Assembly (NCBI GenBank): GCA_021772135.1
Contig: JADYXQ010000248.1
Location: 1 to 41,258, forward strand
Length of the DNA: 41,258 nt
Reading direction: 5' to 3'
DNA from: Candidatus Obscuribacter sp.
Lineage (GTDB): Bacteria; Cyanobacteriota; Vampirovibrionia; Obscuribacterales; Obscuribacteraceae
The notes beneath the pieces were generated by a model, which saw only the letters and a program-made list of their open reading frames with translations, was not told where the DNA came from and made no database searches. Shown here piece after piece: positions 11,730 to 19,816 of this stretch (positions are counted from its first letter, which is position 1; every line of letters begins with the position of its first letter). The translations under genes were made by a program, and so were the position numbers.

Positions 11730-12970
11730 GCATGCAAACAGTCGAACTCACCAGGCAGCAGACAAATGCCATAGATTTTGCGATAGCTGAATTATCCGCC
11801 GGCGCTGGGCTGCTTGCGATCGCAGGTCCGGCAGGCTCAGGCAAAACTACGCTCATCAAAGCCCTGGTCAAATTGCTATCGACAACATTTGGCAAATCAG
11901 TAATCGTTTGCGCGACCACAAACAAAGCTGCTCGAGTGCTGACAAACAAGGGGATTGATGCACAAACGCTTCACCAGGCTTGCATGCATCCGCTGTTCAA
12001 GCCGCCATTGGATAAATTGGCGACTTTTTTAGAGATGGCCGAGCAGCAGAAAGATATTTACGAAATTCCGGTGCCGAAGACATTGCTCAAAGACTACAGC
12101 GAGCTGCAGCTGAGAAACGGTCTAGAGGTCACCTCCAGAACTGGCGTTTGTGCTGGCCTGAGAGCAATGGGCGTCAGAGATATTTTCAGTTATTTAGAAG
12201 CCTGGCTGCCTTCGCCAGAGCAGGACGGCATTCTGATCGTTGACGAAGCCAGCATGCTCGGCTCTGAAGACTTGGCCACCGTGCAAAATGTCTTCAAGCA
12301 AGTAATTCTAGTTGGCGATGAATTCCAACTGCCGCCAGTGAAGTCTAGAGCGGTTTTCTGGGAAGTGCCAACAAGAGTGGTCCTGACTGAAATTCACCGC
12401 CAGGCAGAAGGCAGCCAGCCACTTCAATTGGCGACTGCTCTCAGGCAAGGCGAGCAAGTTTCTGCCAAGAATGTTCGCGCTGTCGACATTGAGCTCTCGC
12501 GCCAGGGTATTCCTGTTCTCGTTTGGAGAAATAAGACTCGAGAGGCTCTGACAAAATCTATTCGAGAGCGACTTGGTTTTGCCGGCATGCCTCCGCAGCC
12601 TGGCGAAGTTTTGATCTGCCGCAATGGCTCCGATAAAGCAGCTAAGGCAAAAGGTCTTTGCAATAACTCTATGTGGACAGTCGTCAAATCCAATGGCTTC
12701 GTTTGCGATTTGATGGACGACCAAGGCTCAATTGTGCCGAAGCAGCATGTTTTCCTCGAGGATTTGCAGCTTGGAGAAGGTGTTGATTTCCGGTTTGCCT
12801 ATGCCCTGACTGTTCACAACAGCCAGGGCTCAGAATGGCCGAAAGTGATGATTCATCAGCCAGATGCTGCAGCATTTTTTGCATTTAAAGGTGACGAGGC
12901 CAGGCAGTGGCTTTATACAGGCGTGACTAGAGCTCGTGACGAGGTTTTATGGATAAACAAGGTGGCGTGA
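11726..12970 (+). CDS. SF1 DNA helicase, RecD/Dda-like
   Basis: The start at 11726 makes the ATGA overlap with the previous gene and gives 414 aa. Motifs in order are TRQQTNAIDFAI (Q motif), GPAGSGKTT (Walker A, about 34-42), CATTNKAARVL (motif Ia), VDEASMLG (Walker B, about 171), GDEFQLPPVK (motif III, about 196), VLTEIHRQ (motif IV), TVHNSQGSEWPKV (motif V, about 362), and YTGVTRARDEV (motif VI, about 396). This is the layout of 5'-3' SF1B helicases such as T4 Dda and RecD2. Role: DNA unwinding in phage replication initiation or recombination. Confidence 0.93.
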   Translation: MSMQTVELTRQQTNAIDFAIAELSAGAGLLAIAGPAGSGKTTLIKALVKLLSTTFGKSVIVCATTNKAARVLTNKGIDAQTLHQACMHPLFKPPLDKLATFLEMAEQQKDIYEIPVPKTLLKDYSELQLRNGLEVTSRTGVCAGLRAMGVRDIFSYLEAWLPSPEQDGILIVDEASMLGSEDLATVQNVFKQVILVGDEFQLPPVKSRAVFWEVPTRVVLTEIHRQAEGSQPLQLATALRQGEQVSAKNVRAVDIELSRQGIPVLVWRNKTREALTKSIRERLGFAGMPPQPGEVLICRNGSDKAAKAKGLCNNSMWTVVKSNGFVCDLMDDQGSIVPKQHVFLEDLQLGEGVDFRFAYALTVHNSQGSEWPKVMIHQPDAAAFFAFKGDEARQWLYTGVTRARDEVLWINKVA

Positions 12971-13233
12971 TGGCGAGAATAGAAGACCAGTGCGAAGAAC
13001 TACTCAAGAAGACAAAGTTTAAGTCGTGTGGTGCTCGGCAGATATGCTCTGCTGGTGAGCGCTGGTGGCAGATCATAGATCTCGTTACCGATCAAGTGCG
13101 CGGAGTTGTTTATTCAGAAGAAGACTCGAATTATCTTTGGCAGGGCCCTGTCTACATGACCGGCATTATCAAAGAAATTAGAAATTTGAGAGAAGAGAAT
13201 GCGAAATTAAAGGAGAAGCTTGCATGCCACTGA
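12970..13233 (+). CDS. Hypothetical protein, 87 aa
   Basis: The ATG at 12970 forms a TGATG junction with the helicase stop and has AAGGTGG just upstream; an in-frame ATG at 12949 is a less likely alternative. The product is MARIEDQCEELLKKTKFKSC then an aromatic strand region (ERWWQIIDLVTDQVRGVVYS) and a C-terminal coiled coil (KEIRNLREENAKLKEKL). The coil suggests oligomerisation. The family is not recognised. Confidence 0.6.
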   Translation: MARIEDQCEELLKKTKFKSCGARQICSAGERWWQIIDLVTDQVRGVVYSEEDSNYLWQGPVYMTGIIKEIRNLREENAKLKEKLACH

Positions 13234-13607
13234 TGAGCGAACAAGACCAAATGGAGTTGCAGGCCGATTATGCAACTTTGCGACGAGCGTTTTTCATGGC
13301 TGTTTCTGCTGTGGTGATGAATGGAAAACATCAAGAAGAAATAATCACGCCGGAGCAGCTGAACAAAGTCGGCTTCGAGTTTTTAGCCAGGTCAGAAGAA
13401 ATTGACCTTTGCCGGTTTTTCTCTCAACACAACCGCCTTCCAACACCAGCAGAAGAGCATAAGTTTGAAAGTCTGACTGGAGCTTGCGCACGAGCGAGGG
13501 CTGCAGCCAAGAAACAATTTGAAGACCTCGACGCATTAATTGCGGCCGAGCAACAAAAGCAGTTAGACATCACAAAGGAGGCAGAAATTGCCAGCACACC
13601 CGTTTGA
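13224..13607 (+). CDS. Hypothetical helical protein, 127 aa
   Basis: AAAGGAGA lies upstream of the ATG, and the first 10 bases overlap the preceding gene. The whole protein is predicted helical: LQADYATLRRAFFMAVSAVV, then TPEQLNKVGFEFLARSEEID, then a long alanine-rich charged helix (ARARAAAKKQFEDLDALIAA). It carries the ribosome site of the Acb2-like gene near its end. No catalytic motif is seen. Confidence 0.6.
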   Translation: MPLMSEQDQMELQADYATLRRAFFMAVSAVVMNGKHQEEIITPEQLNKVGFEFLARSEEIDLCRFFSQHNRLPTPAEEHKFESLTGACARARAAAKKQFEDLDALIAAEQQKQLDITKEAEIASTPV

Positions 13608-13794
13608 ATACAACCGACCATCAGAAAAACAACTCGAAGTTTTAAACACACTTCGTGCCGATGCCAAAGAGCTGCATGACCGCGTTCAAAATTTGCTGCC
13701 AGCAGGCCGCATGCGCGCATTGGCAATTACAAAGCTCGAAGAGTTCAGCATGTGGGTTAACAAAGCCTGCGTGTTCGAGCTGCCAGAAGAATAA
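13588..13794 (+). CDS. Acb2-like anti-CBASS protein (cyclic nucleotide sponge)
   Basis: A TTG start has AAAGGAGG 6 bases upstream. The 68-aa product is NRPSEKQLEVLNTLRADAKE, LHDRVQNLLPAG, then RMRALAITKLEEFSMWVNKA. The pattern R...aLaiTkLEEa.MWanka in a short helical hairpin is the signature of the small phage family that includes Acb2 (T4 Vs.4). Members bind cyclic di- and trinucleotides and block CBASS defence. The family fit is by memory of the consensus, and Phe-Ser replaces the usual Ala after LEE. It sits in a cluster of tiny early genes, as such proteins often do. Confidence 0.7.
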   Translation: MPAHPFEYNRPSEKQLEVLNTLRADAKELHDRVQNLLPAGRMRALAITKLEEFSMWVNKACVFELPEE

Positions 13795-13892
13795 TGACTT
13801 TAGACGAAGCTGACGGTAAATATCCAAACTTTGCCAGTGAAATTGCTAGCGCTTTCATGAGTCGGTTATTAGCCGAGCAGATGAAACCATGA
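13794..13892 (+). CDS. Small ORF, 32 aa
   Basis: The TAATG junction with the preceding gene starts MTLDEADGKYPNFASEIASA followed by FMSRLLAEQMKP. Its stop overlaps the next start as ATGA. Being enclosed by two coupled junctions suggests it is translated. No family is recognised. Confidence 0.45.
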   Translation: MTLDEADGKYPNFASEIASAFMSRLLAEQMKP

Positions 13893-14056
13893 ATGAATTA
13901 AAAGCACTTTTAAAAACGCACCCTCGGCCCTGGTGTTTGCGAGCTTGGGCGGGAGGATTTTGGTACTTTCTTGACGCGAAAGGCAAAGAGGTTAATTTAG
14001 CCCTAGTTAATAACCTGGTTGATGCATTGTTGAGTGAAAAGGAAAAAAACAAATGA
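13889..14056 (+). CDS. Small phage protein, 55 aa (PW...G.W.../DAxGxxV type)
   Basis: The ATGA overlap gives the start. The sequence contains LLKTHPRPWCLRAWAGGFWY, then FLDAKGKEVNLALVNNLVDA. The pattern of a PW motif, an aromatic strand, D-A-x-G-x-x-V and a final helix with an N-x-L repeat occurs in many small phage proteins of unknown function. It follows the Acb2-like gene in the same tight cluster and ends in another ATGA overlap. Confidence 0.5.
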   Translation: MNELKALLKTHPRPWCLRAWAGGFWYFLDAKGKEVNLALVNNLVDALLSEKEKNK

Positions 14057-14173
14057 ACAACACTGAATACATAGGCAATTGCCTAAAGACAGCGCTTCCC
14101 AGGCCAAGTATTTATAAATGAAGCTGCGAATAATAGAAATCTCGACGCTGAACTGGAAGCGTTGAAAGCCTAA
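14053..14173 (+). pseudogene. Small ORF probably broken by a frameshift
   Basis: An ATGA-coupled start opens 22 codons (MNNTEYIGNCLKTALPRPSI and so on) that stop at 14121. The neighbouring frame then continues as NEAANNRNLDAELEALKA to a TAA at 14171. The second part has protein-like composition but no start, so a single-base indel near 14115 seems likely. Confidence 0.35.
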
Positions 14174-14229
14174 AGCCTGGAAAGAAATTGCCATAAACTC
14201 GCACAAGTTGGTTTTAAGAGAACAAATTG

Positions 14230-14517
14230 ATGAAATACAAATTTCTAACATGTGCAGTATTGTTTCTGGTCGGCTCCGCTGCCGGCGCAGCTGACAGTAA
14301 CCTTGTAGACGAAAACAAGACAATTTATCTGGGTGACGGTTTCACATTCAATCCTACAAAGTTGAGCGACGTCTCCAGAGAAGTTTTGATCCAAGCCAAA
14401 GTTCTTGCCGATCAGGATCAGAAAATCAGTTCGCTCGAAAAGCGATGCGAAGTTTTAGAAAAGAAAATTACGCGCCTGCTGAATATTCTGAAGCTGCAAA
14501 AAGAAAACAAAACATAA
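14230..14517 (+). CDS. Secreted coiled-coil protein, 95 aa
   Basis: It starts at the ATG following a TTG, with AAGAGAA upstream. The first about 20 residues (MKYKFLTCAVLFLVGSAAGA) are a clear Sec signal peptide with an A-x-A cleavage site and no lipobox cysteine. The mature part has a short domain (ENKTIYLGDGFTFNPTKLSD) and a C-terminal coiled coil (KISSLEKRCEVLEKKITRLL). It is expected outside the cytoplasmic membrane. It could be a periplasmic lysis or superinfection-exclusion factor; no family is recognised. A terminator follows. Confidence 0.65.
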   Translation: MKYKFLTCAVLFLVGSAAGAADSNLVDENKTIYLGDGFTFNPTKLSDVSREVLIQAKVLADQDQKISSLEKRCEVLEKKITRLLNILKLQKENKT

Positions 14518-14566
14518 CGAACTGCGTTTGGTGATACCATAACTAGTGCATGATGAAATCAATAAC

Positions 14567-14590
14567 AGCTCCCTTTCGGTTCGGGGAGCT
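14567..14590 (+). terminator. Rho-independent terminator ending the early cluster
   Basis: AGCTCCC pairs with GGGAGCT around a loop TTTCGGTTCG, followed by TTTATTGTTTT. It separates the early cluster from the packaging and virion genes. Confidence 0.85.
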
Positions 14591-14624
14591 TTTATTGTTT
14601 TGATAGAAAATCTTATGCGCCACA

Positions 14625-14921
14625 ATGCTTCTAACGCACTGTGAGCGAATGATGACCGGCTATTCAATTTACCAACTTGACCATTGCAACGGCGCTAAGA
14701 GTTTCGTGGTGGCATCTTCCGATGTTGCGAGCGCGCGCGTCTTTTCGTTTGTAGTGTCTGCCGGCATGCCTCGCATTGTCGACGTTAAACGACTTGGGCC
14801 TGTGCTTGCGACGATGCTTGATGCCGTAATCATTCCCGACGCAGATTTTGAGCAAACGGTCAGAAGTAATCGAGGTGGCTATGAAGATTCCCGACAACTC
14901 TCCATTGTGGAACCTAACTGA
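14625..14921 (+). CDS. Hypothetical protein, 98 aa
   Basis: The reading frame starts at ATG 14625, or more probably at the paired ATGs around 14649, where GTGAG precedes (MTGYSIYQLDHCNGAKSFVV). The protein has alternating strand and helix (ASSDVASARVFSFVVSAGMP). It overlaps the next gene by 41 bases. No family is recognised. It is the first gene after the terminator. Confidence 0.5.
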   Translation: MLLTHCERMMTGYSIYQLDHCNGAKSFVVASSDVASARVFSFVVSAGMPRIVDVKRLGPVLATMLDAVIIPDADFEQTVRSNRGGYEDSRQLSIVEPN

Positions 14922-15252
14922 ACTTCAATACAATTGGGACAACTGTGGCGGGCTGTCTCCAAGCCAGGAAATGTTTGCCTTTGCGCAGAGCGTGGTTGAT
15001 CAGCTGCGTTTTATTTTTCACAACGACGACGAAATGCCGCATGCTCGCCTTACATCGACTGGTGGCTTTCAATTTGAGTGGATCAATCTTAAAAAGCCAG
15101 AGTTTGAACTTGTCTTGCAACTTGATCCGTCAGGAACTCACAACTGGAAAATGAAGTTAGAGGGTCTGGATGACGCAGAGGGCACTGCTTCTACGCGCGG
15201 TCGCTTGATTGCCGTCGCTGCCGTTTTCTGGTGTCATCTCAGCGAAGAATAA
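14881..15252 (+). CDS. Hypothetical NWD-motif protein, 123 aa
   Basis: The ATG at 14881 has GAGGTGG just upstream; a longer TTG-started frame is less likely. The protein begins MKIPDNSPLWNLTELQYNWD and continues NCGGLSPSQEMFAFAQSVVD, then a strand region (STGGFQFEWI). The arrangement L..L..Y..NWD..GG..PS...A is a recurrent phage and bacterial family of unknown function. It overlaps the previous gene and abuts the next. Confidence 0.6.
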   Translation: MKIPDNSPLWNLTELQYNWDNCGGLSPSQEMFAFAQSVVDQLRFIFHNDDEMPHARLTSTGGFQFEWINLKKPEFELVLQLDPSGTHNWKMKLEGLDDAEGTASTRGRLIAVAAVFWCHLSEE

Positions 15253-15720
15253 TTGCCGGAAAAAATTTCAAGTAGCCTGCGATCAGATTACCGACTGAGG
15301 CAGTTTGTTTTGATTAATCATGAAATTCAGTTTGACGGCCAGGAAGATTTTGCCGGAAGAAAACGCGGCTTTGCTGAAATGCTTGCGAAGTTCTCCGCAG
15401 AAGTGGGAGCCGGCGACCAAGTGGCCGCTCGAATTATTGTCGCTGGCGATGACGACCTGCTGGTGTCTGTCGCTGCTGGTGCAACTGATGAAGAGTGCCT
15501 GGCAGCAATTGACGCTGCCGCCGACGAGCGCCAAAAAGCCCTTGCCGCAGTTCGGCCGCCAGCGCCTCCAGTTGTGGAAGCACCAGCAGAGGTTCAATCT
15601 CCGGTTCTATCGGATGTTGAAGAACTGGAGAAAGCCGAGGCGGAAGCTGAAGCTCTCAAAGCTGAAGAAGAGACAGTTGAAGAGTCTTTTGAAGAACCGA
15701 AAAAAGGCAAGAAGAAATAA
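15253..15720 (+). CDS. Hypothetical protein with acidic C-terminus, 155 aa
   Basis: A TTG start directly follows the previous stop. Residues about 1-90 form a mixed domain (LRQFVLINHEIQFDGQEDFA and onward). From about 95 the protein is proline- then glutamate-rich (PPAPPVVEAPAEV; EELEKAEAEAEALKAEEE) and ends with a lysine tail. The location immediately before the terminase small subunit suggests a packaging or head accessory role, but this is positional only. Confidence 0.5.
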   Translation: MPEKISSSLRSDYRLRQFVLINHEIQFDGQEDFAGRKRGFAEMLAKFSAEVGAGDQVAARIIVAGDDDLLVSVAAGATDEECLAAIDAAADERQKALAAVRPPAPPVVEAPAEVQSPVLSDVEELEKAEAEAEALKAEEETVEESFEEPKKGKKK

Positions 15721-16572
15721 ATGTCTGAAAAAGGCCTCACCAAAGCCGAACTTAAAACTATTGAAGATATGGCTGCTGAAGGACTTGAAGTAGCCGATAT
15801 TGCAGAGCAGTTTGGTTTGACTTTGGTGCAGGCAAAAAAATGGGTCAGTGAGAATCTCGAAGTCCATAAAGCGATTAAAGACGGCAAAGATCGCTTGGCC
15901 ATGGTCAATAAGGACGCTCAAAGACGTTCCAGAGTTGAGAAGCGAGCCACCTGGTTCATTCCGACGGATACAGACCTTGCCTGCATTGAAGAACTGACAA
16001 AGCTAGGTTGGTCTGAAGTGAAGATCGCCCAGCAGTTCGATATTGATTTGGCAACGTGGCGCGCAGCAAGAAACAAATATCCAGAGATCAAGGACGCGGT
16101 GGCCCGTGGACAGGCGCAAGGCAACGGCCGGCTAATCCTTGCAAACATGAAGACATGGCAACCAACTCCAGATGATTTGGCCACAATTACTCAGATGGCA
16201 TCCGAAGGTTTCACGCCAGATGTTATTGCCGCGAAAATGGGAATTGCTGTCGGTACTCTTGAATACAAAATGCAGGAAGTGCCTGAGATTCAAGCAGCTT
16301 ACGACATGGGTTTCAAGAAAATCGAGGGCGAAGTCGTTGGCGCCTTAATGACACTTGTGAAAAAAGGCAACGTCGGCGCGATCATTTACTTCCTCAAATC
16401 AAGAAATAAAGCTTACTGGGCAGAAGCGCTACCTCGCGTCGGGGAGAAAGATGTATCTGCGGCACAGCCTCATATCGTCAACTTGCCAGTCCCAGATGCA
16501 AACAATCCGAAGAAATTCGAGAGCGAAGGCGATCGCTTCCGTCGAGAGCATAAAGCCGCAACACAAGATTAG
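15721..16572 (+). CDS. terS: Terminase small subunit (DNA recognition)
   Basis: The 283-aa protein contains three spaced helix-turn-helix-like units: EVADIAEQFGLTLVQAKKWV (about 23-42), SEVKIAQQFDIDLATWRAAR (about 97-116), and TPDVIAAKMGIAVGTLEYKM (about 160-180). A helical oligomerisation segment (GEVVGALMTLVKKGNVGAII) follows. This helix-turn-helix plus core layout directly upstream of the large subunit is typical of small terminases, which bind the packaging site. The triple unit makes it longer than most. Confidence 0.8.
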   Translation: MSEKGLTKAELKTIEDMAAEGLEVADIAEQFGLTLVQAKKWVSENLEVHKAIKDGKDRLAMVNKDAQRRSRVEKRATWFIPTDTDLACIEELTKLGWSEVKIAQQFDIDLATWRAARNKYPEIKDAVARGQAQGNGRLILANMKTWQPTPDDLATITQMASEGFTPDVIAAKMGIAVGTLEYKMQEVPEIQAAYDMGFKKIEGEVVGALMTLVKKGNVGAIIYFLKSRNKAYWAEALPRVGEKDVSAAQPHIVNLPVPDANNPKKFESEGDRFRREHKAATQD

Positions 16573-16577
16573 GCTTT

Positions 16578-17879
16578 ATGGCAGCTACCACCTTTGAGTT
16601 TCCGACACCTTACCCGAAGCAGGCGCATACGCTTAAGTGCAATGCTCACCAGCTGGTGTATGGCGGCGCTAGAGGTGGTGCAAAATCTTTCTGCGCGATG
16701 TTCAAGATCGTTCAGCATGAACAGTTGTATGGCCAAAATGGCAAAGTATTAGTTCTTCGGCGCTATTACAAGGACTTGCAGGATTTCATCCTGCTTTGCC
16801 GGCGATATCTGTCAAAACTCGGTTGGGCATACAGATCTGGCGAAAAGGATTTCACAGCTCCAAGTGGTTTTCTCGTCCGCTTCCGCATTTTAGAAAACGA
16901 ACAAGATGCCGAGAAATATCAAGGCCACGAATACACGCTGATTATTGTTGAAGAAGCTGGCCAATATCCCAAGCCAGAGCCTATCGACTTGCTGAATGGC
17001 GCTATGCGATCGGCTGAAGGTGTCCCAGCTCAGATTTTCATGACTGCCAATCCGGGCGGCGTTGGTAACGACTGGCTGAGAGAACGATTCGTTGAGCCGG
17101 CGCCAGATGGCTTCACAATGATTCCGGTAGAAGGCACAAAAATCAGGCGGTACTATGTGCCGGCCAGAATTCAAGACAATCCGAAACTCTTAGATAACGA
17201 TCCTGAGTACGTTGACCGACTAAAACTTTCCGGGCCGCCACATTTGGTTCGCGCTTGGTTGAGTGGCGACTGGTTTGCAGCACCTTCGGGCGATGTTTTC
17301 CGGCTGGAGTGGTTTAGCAAATACTACGATCCTGAGTACATGCCGAAGTTTCGCGCGATAATTCAGTCGTGGGATACGGCCTTTAAAAAAGGCATTAAAA
17401 ACGACAGATCGGCTTGCACGACTTGGGGCGTTACGAAGAACGAGATTTATCTGATACACGCATGGGCCGGCCGTGTTGAATTTCCTGCGCTGAAAAAGCA
17501 GGTCGAGCTTCTCTACAATAAGTTTATGCCGTCCATGGTTTTAATTGAAGACAAAGCTAGCGGTCAATCACTCCACCAGGAAATGAAAGCGAACACCATC
17601 ATTCCGATCAAGCCTGTAAAGGTTGACGGCGACAAATTGGCTCGAGCTTATTCAATAACTCCGCTGTTTGAGACTGGAATTATCTTTTTGCCAAACAGTG
17701 GAGATGCTGAATGGCTCTACGATTTCAGCTCTGAATTATGCTCGTTTCCGAAAGCCAAATTTGATGATTATGTCGATAGTACTTCCCAGGCTTTGGATTA
17801 TATCCGGCGCCTTCAGAAAAACATGGCAAGACTAGAACGTAAAGTAGTGCCATTCACTGGCAGCGTTTGGGGCGTTTAA
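16578..17879 (+). CDS. terL: Terminase large subunit (packaging ATPase/nuclease)
   Basis: The motor has a Walker A GGARGGAKS (residues 29-37), an adenine-binding region near RRYYKDLQD, and Walker B LIIVEEAG (121-128). The coupling motif FMTANPGG follows at about 150. The RNase H-fold nuclease has acidic residues in SWDTA (about 264), LIEDKASG (about 323) and FDDYVDSTSQAL (about 395-406). At 433 aa it is full length. It sits between the small subunit and the portal, which start at 6 and 1 bases' spacing respectively. It cuts and translocates DNA into the procapsid. Confidence 0.97.
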   Translation: MAATTFEFPTPYPKQAHTLKCNAHQLVYGGARGGAKSFCAMFKIVQHEQLYGQNGKVLVLRRYYKDLQDFILLCRRYLSKLGWAYRSGEKDFTAPSGFLVRFRILENEQDAEKYQGHEYTLIIVEEAGQYPKPEPIDLLNGAMRSAEGVPAQIFMTANPGGVGNDWLRERFVEPAPDGFTMIPVEGTKIRRYYVPARIQDNPKLLDNDPEYVDRLKLSGPPHLVRAWLSGDWFAAPSGDVFRLEWFSKYYDPEYMPKFRAIIQSWDTAFKKGIKNDRSACTTWGVTKNEIYLIHAWAGRVEFPALKKQVELLYNKFMPSMVLIEDKASGQSLHQEMKANTIIPIKPVKVDGDKLARAYSITPLFETGIIFLPNSGDAEWLYDFSSELCSFPKAKFDDYVDSTSQALDYIRRLQKNMARLERKVVPFTGSVWGV

Positions 17880-19397
17880 ATGCGGGACAGACTGGAACAA
17901 ACAGCTCTAAGAAAAATTCCTGCTTGGATTCGCGACAATGAGCGACTCTGTAAGCTCGCTTTGATGGATCTTCACTTGGACGGAAAAATCTATGGTCATC
18001 TGGCCAAGGAATTTGACGAAGAAGCATCTGGCGACAGCTCTTATGTGAGTATGAAACACCGCAGGCCGTCAGTCAGAATGAATTTGGCAAAAATGACAGC
18101 TCGAAATATTGCAAGGAAGCTCTTTGCTGGCCGGCATGCTCCAAGTCTAATTTGCGAGAAAAAACCAGAGATTATTGAGAAGATTCAGCAACTGCTGGAC
18201 CAGGCCGATCTTGAGTCCCAGATGATCGATCTTGTAATGCGCGGTTCAATTGGCTCTGTGTGCGCGTCTTTCAAAATTGTAGAAGTCGACGAAGGGCCGA
18301 CTCTCGTCATGAACATTCACCGGGCAGTGGAATGTTTTCCAACTTTTGATCCAGCGAAGCAACTTAAACAGTTGATGCTTGCCAAGCCAGTGAGCGCTCG
18401 CTGGTTCCTTGACTACGGCTACACGCACGACTCTCAAGGCCAAAATATAGAACCGAAGAAAAAATATTGGATGGTTCGTGTTCTCGACAAAGAGCGTGAA
18501 ATTCACTATTTGCCCATCAGGCAGGTTGACTGGAATCCGCTGACGGGCGACAACACCAAATATTTGAAAGAGATTGAAGAAGGCGTCCTTGAGCCAGTAG
18601 TTCATGAGCTAAAAATGGTTCCTGCTCACTGGTTCTTGAATTTATCTGGTGGCGAGTTCCCTGACGGTGACTGTCTTTTCGAGGCTGGACTAGACAACAT
18701 TGTTCTCTATGACTACGGAATGAGCCAACTTGATCTTGGTATCAAAAATTCAGCTTGTCCTATGACCGTTATTCACGGCAGCCCGCAAGGTACTACTGAT
18801 GATGAAGGCAAGCCTATAGCTCGCTCGCCTCAACGCTATTTGCAATTTAATACCACTCAAAAGATTGAAGACGTGGTTGAAGAGGGCGGCGATGCAAAAT
18901 TCTTAGAGACAAATGGGCTAGGTTTTGCCGCTGGCCTGGATTACTACAGGCAGCTTAAAAAAGACGCTGCTGAGCAGATTAGCTCGAGCAGGAAAGATCC
19001 AGACAAAGTAACTACTTCGATGTCTGGCAAAGGCATGGGAATTGTCGAAGAAGAGTTTTTGGATCTCGTTTTTGAATTGCGTACGAACTATGGCAATAAC
19101 GGCTACCTGAAGCTGATCAAAAAAATCTGTAAAGCGGCCATTCGCATTGACCATCAACTGATGACAGGGATTGACGAAGGCTTGATTGACTTACTCAAGT
19201 TGTCGTGGCCGGATCTGCACGAGCAGACACCGCAGGAATACCAACAAAACGTCCAAGCACTTGACCAGGCTCAAGATGCCGGCTTAATAGATCAGCGCGC
19301 GGCCTTTGATCAGCATAGGGCGAAAACCGATATGCATCAAACCTCAAGCAAACTGCCTAAGAAAAAAGAAAAGACACAATCTAAGACGACAACATAA
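17880..19397 (+). CDS. Portal protein
   Basis: The 505-aa protein directly follows terL. It shows the SPP1 gp6-like pattern: an alpha/beta N-terminus (VRMNLAKMTARNIARKLFAG), a stem region (AAEQISSSRKDPDKVTTSMS) near residues 360-385 and a helical crown (FLDLVFELRTNYGNNGYLKL). The C-terminus is basic and low-complexity (KLPKKKEKTQSKTTT). It forms the ring through which DNA enters and to which the neck attaches. The identification rests on size, position and composition more than on a single motif. Confidence 0.82.
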   Translation: MRDRLEQTALRKIPAWIRDNERLCKLALMDLHLDGKIYGHLAKEFDEEASGDSSYVSMKHRRPSVRMNLAKMTARNIARKLFAGRHAPSLICEKKPEIIEKIQQLLDQADLESQMIDLVMRGSIGSVCASFKIVEVDEGPTLVMNIHRAVECFPTFDPAKQLKQLMLAKPVSARWFLDYGYTHDSQGQNIEPKKKYWMVRVLDKEREIHYLPIRQVDWNPLTGDNTKYLKEIEEGVLEPVVHELKMVPAHWFLNLSGGEFPDGDCLFEAGLDNIVLYDYGMSQLDLGIKNSACPMTVIHGSPQGTTDDEGKPIARSPQRYLQFNTTQKIEDVVEEGGDAKFLETNGLGFAAGLDYYRQLKKDAAEQISSSRKDPDKVTTSMSGKGMGIVEEEFLDLVFELRTNYGNNGYLKLIKKICKAAIRIDHQLMTGIDEGLIDLLKLSWPDLHEQTPQEYQQNVQALDQAQDAGLIDQRAAFDQHRAKTDMHQTSSKLPKKKEKTQSKTTT

Positions 19398-19413
19398 GTA
19401 AGGAGCTCGAGCG

Positions 19414-19788
19414 ATGCAAGGTGGAAATGACGACACTCAAAAGTTTGGTTTCAATCGAGGAGCTAGGTTGATAAGTGCTCTCGAAAAAGTTGGCGCAACT
19501 AACACAGGCACTTGGTTTAAGGGACACGATATTGTCGATGGCAGTATTGAAGTTCTGCAAGATACACCAGGCGGAACTTTTACATCATTTACTGCCAAAT
19601 TAATGGGCAGTAATGCCAAAGATCAGCCAGCGGACGCCACTGACGGCATTCAAATCGGCTCTGATATATCAGCTGTCGGATTTGTAGCTGTTGCTACAAA
19701 GTGCCGCTGGTACAAAATCAAAACGACCGCTATATCCGTTGTGGCTCCAGCCACTCTAGGTGCGCGTTTCCACGCCCACACCTACTAA
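19414..19788 (+). CDS. Hypothetical head-region protein, 124 aa
   Basis: AAGGAG lies upstream of the ATG. The product is beta-rich: SALEKVGATNTGTWFKGHDI, then GSIEVLQDTPGGTFTSFTAK and AVGFVAVATKCRWYKIKTTA. There is no signal peptide. Position between portal and scaffold suggests a head decoration or maturation component. The fold resembles small phage proteins that report values with variance-like strands, but I do not recognise a named family. Confidence 0.6.
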   Translation: MQGGNDDTQKFGFNRGARLISALEKVGATNTGTWFKGHDIVDGSIEVLQDTPGGTFTSFTAKLMGSNAKDQPADATDGIQIGSDISAVGFVAVATKCRWYKIKTTAISVVAPATLGARFHAHTY

Positions 19789-19816
19789 ATTAGAACACTT
19801 GAGAGGATAACTTTTT

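Noticed and set aside
11243..12884. Several minus-strand frames of 60-140 codons opposite the helicase region
   Set aside because: They lie opposite well-supported coupled genes and lack ribosome sites and recognisable domains.
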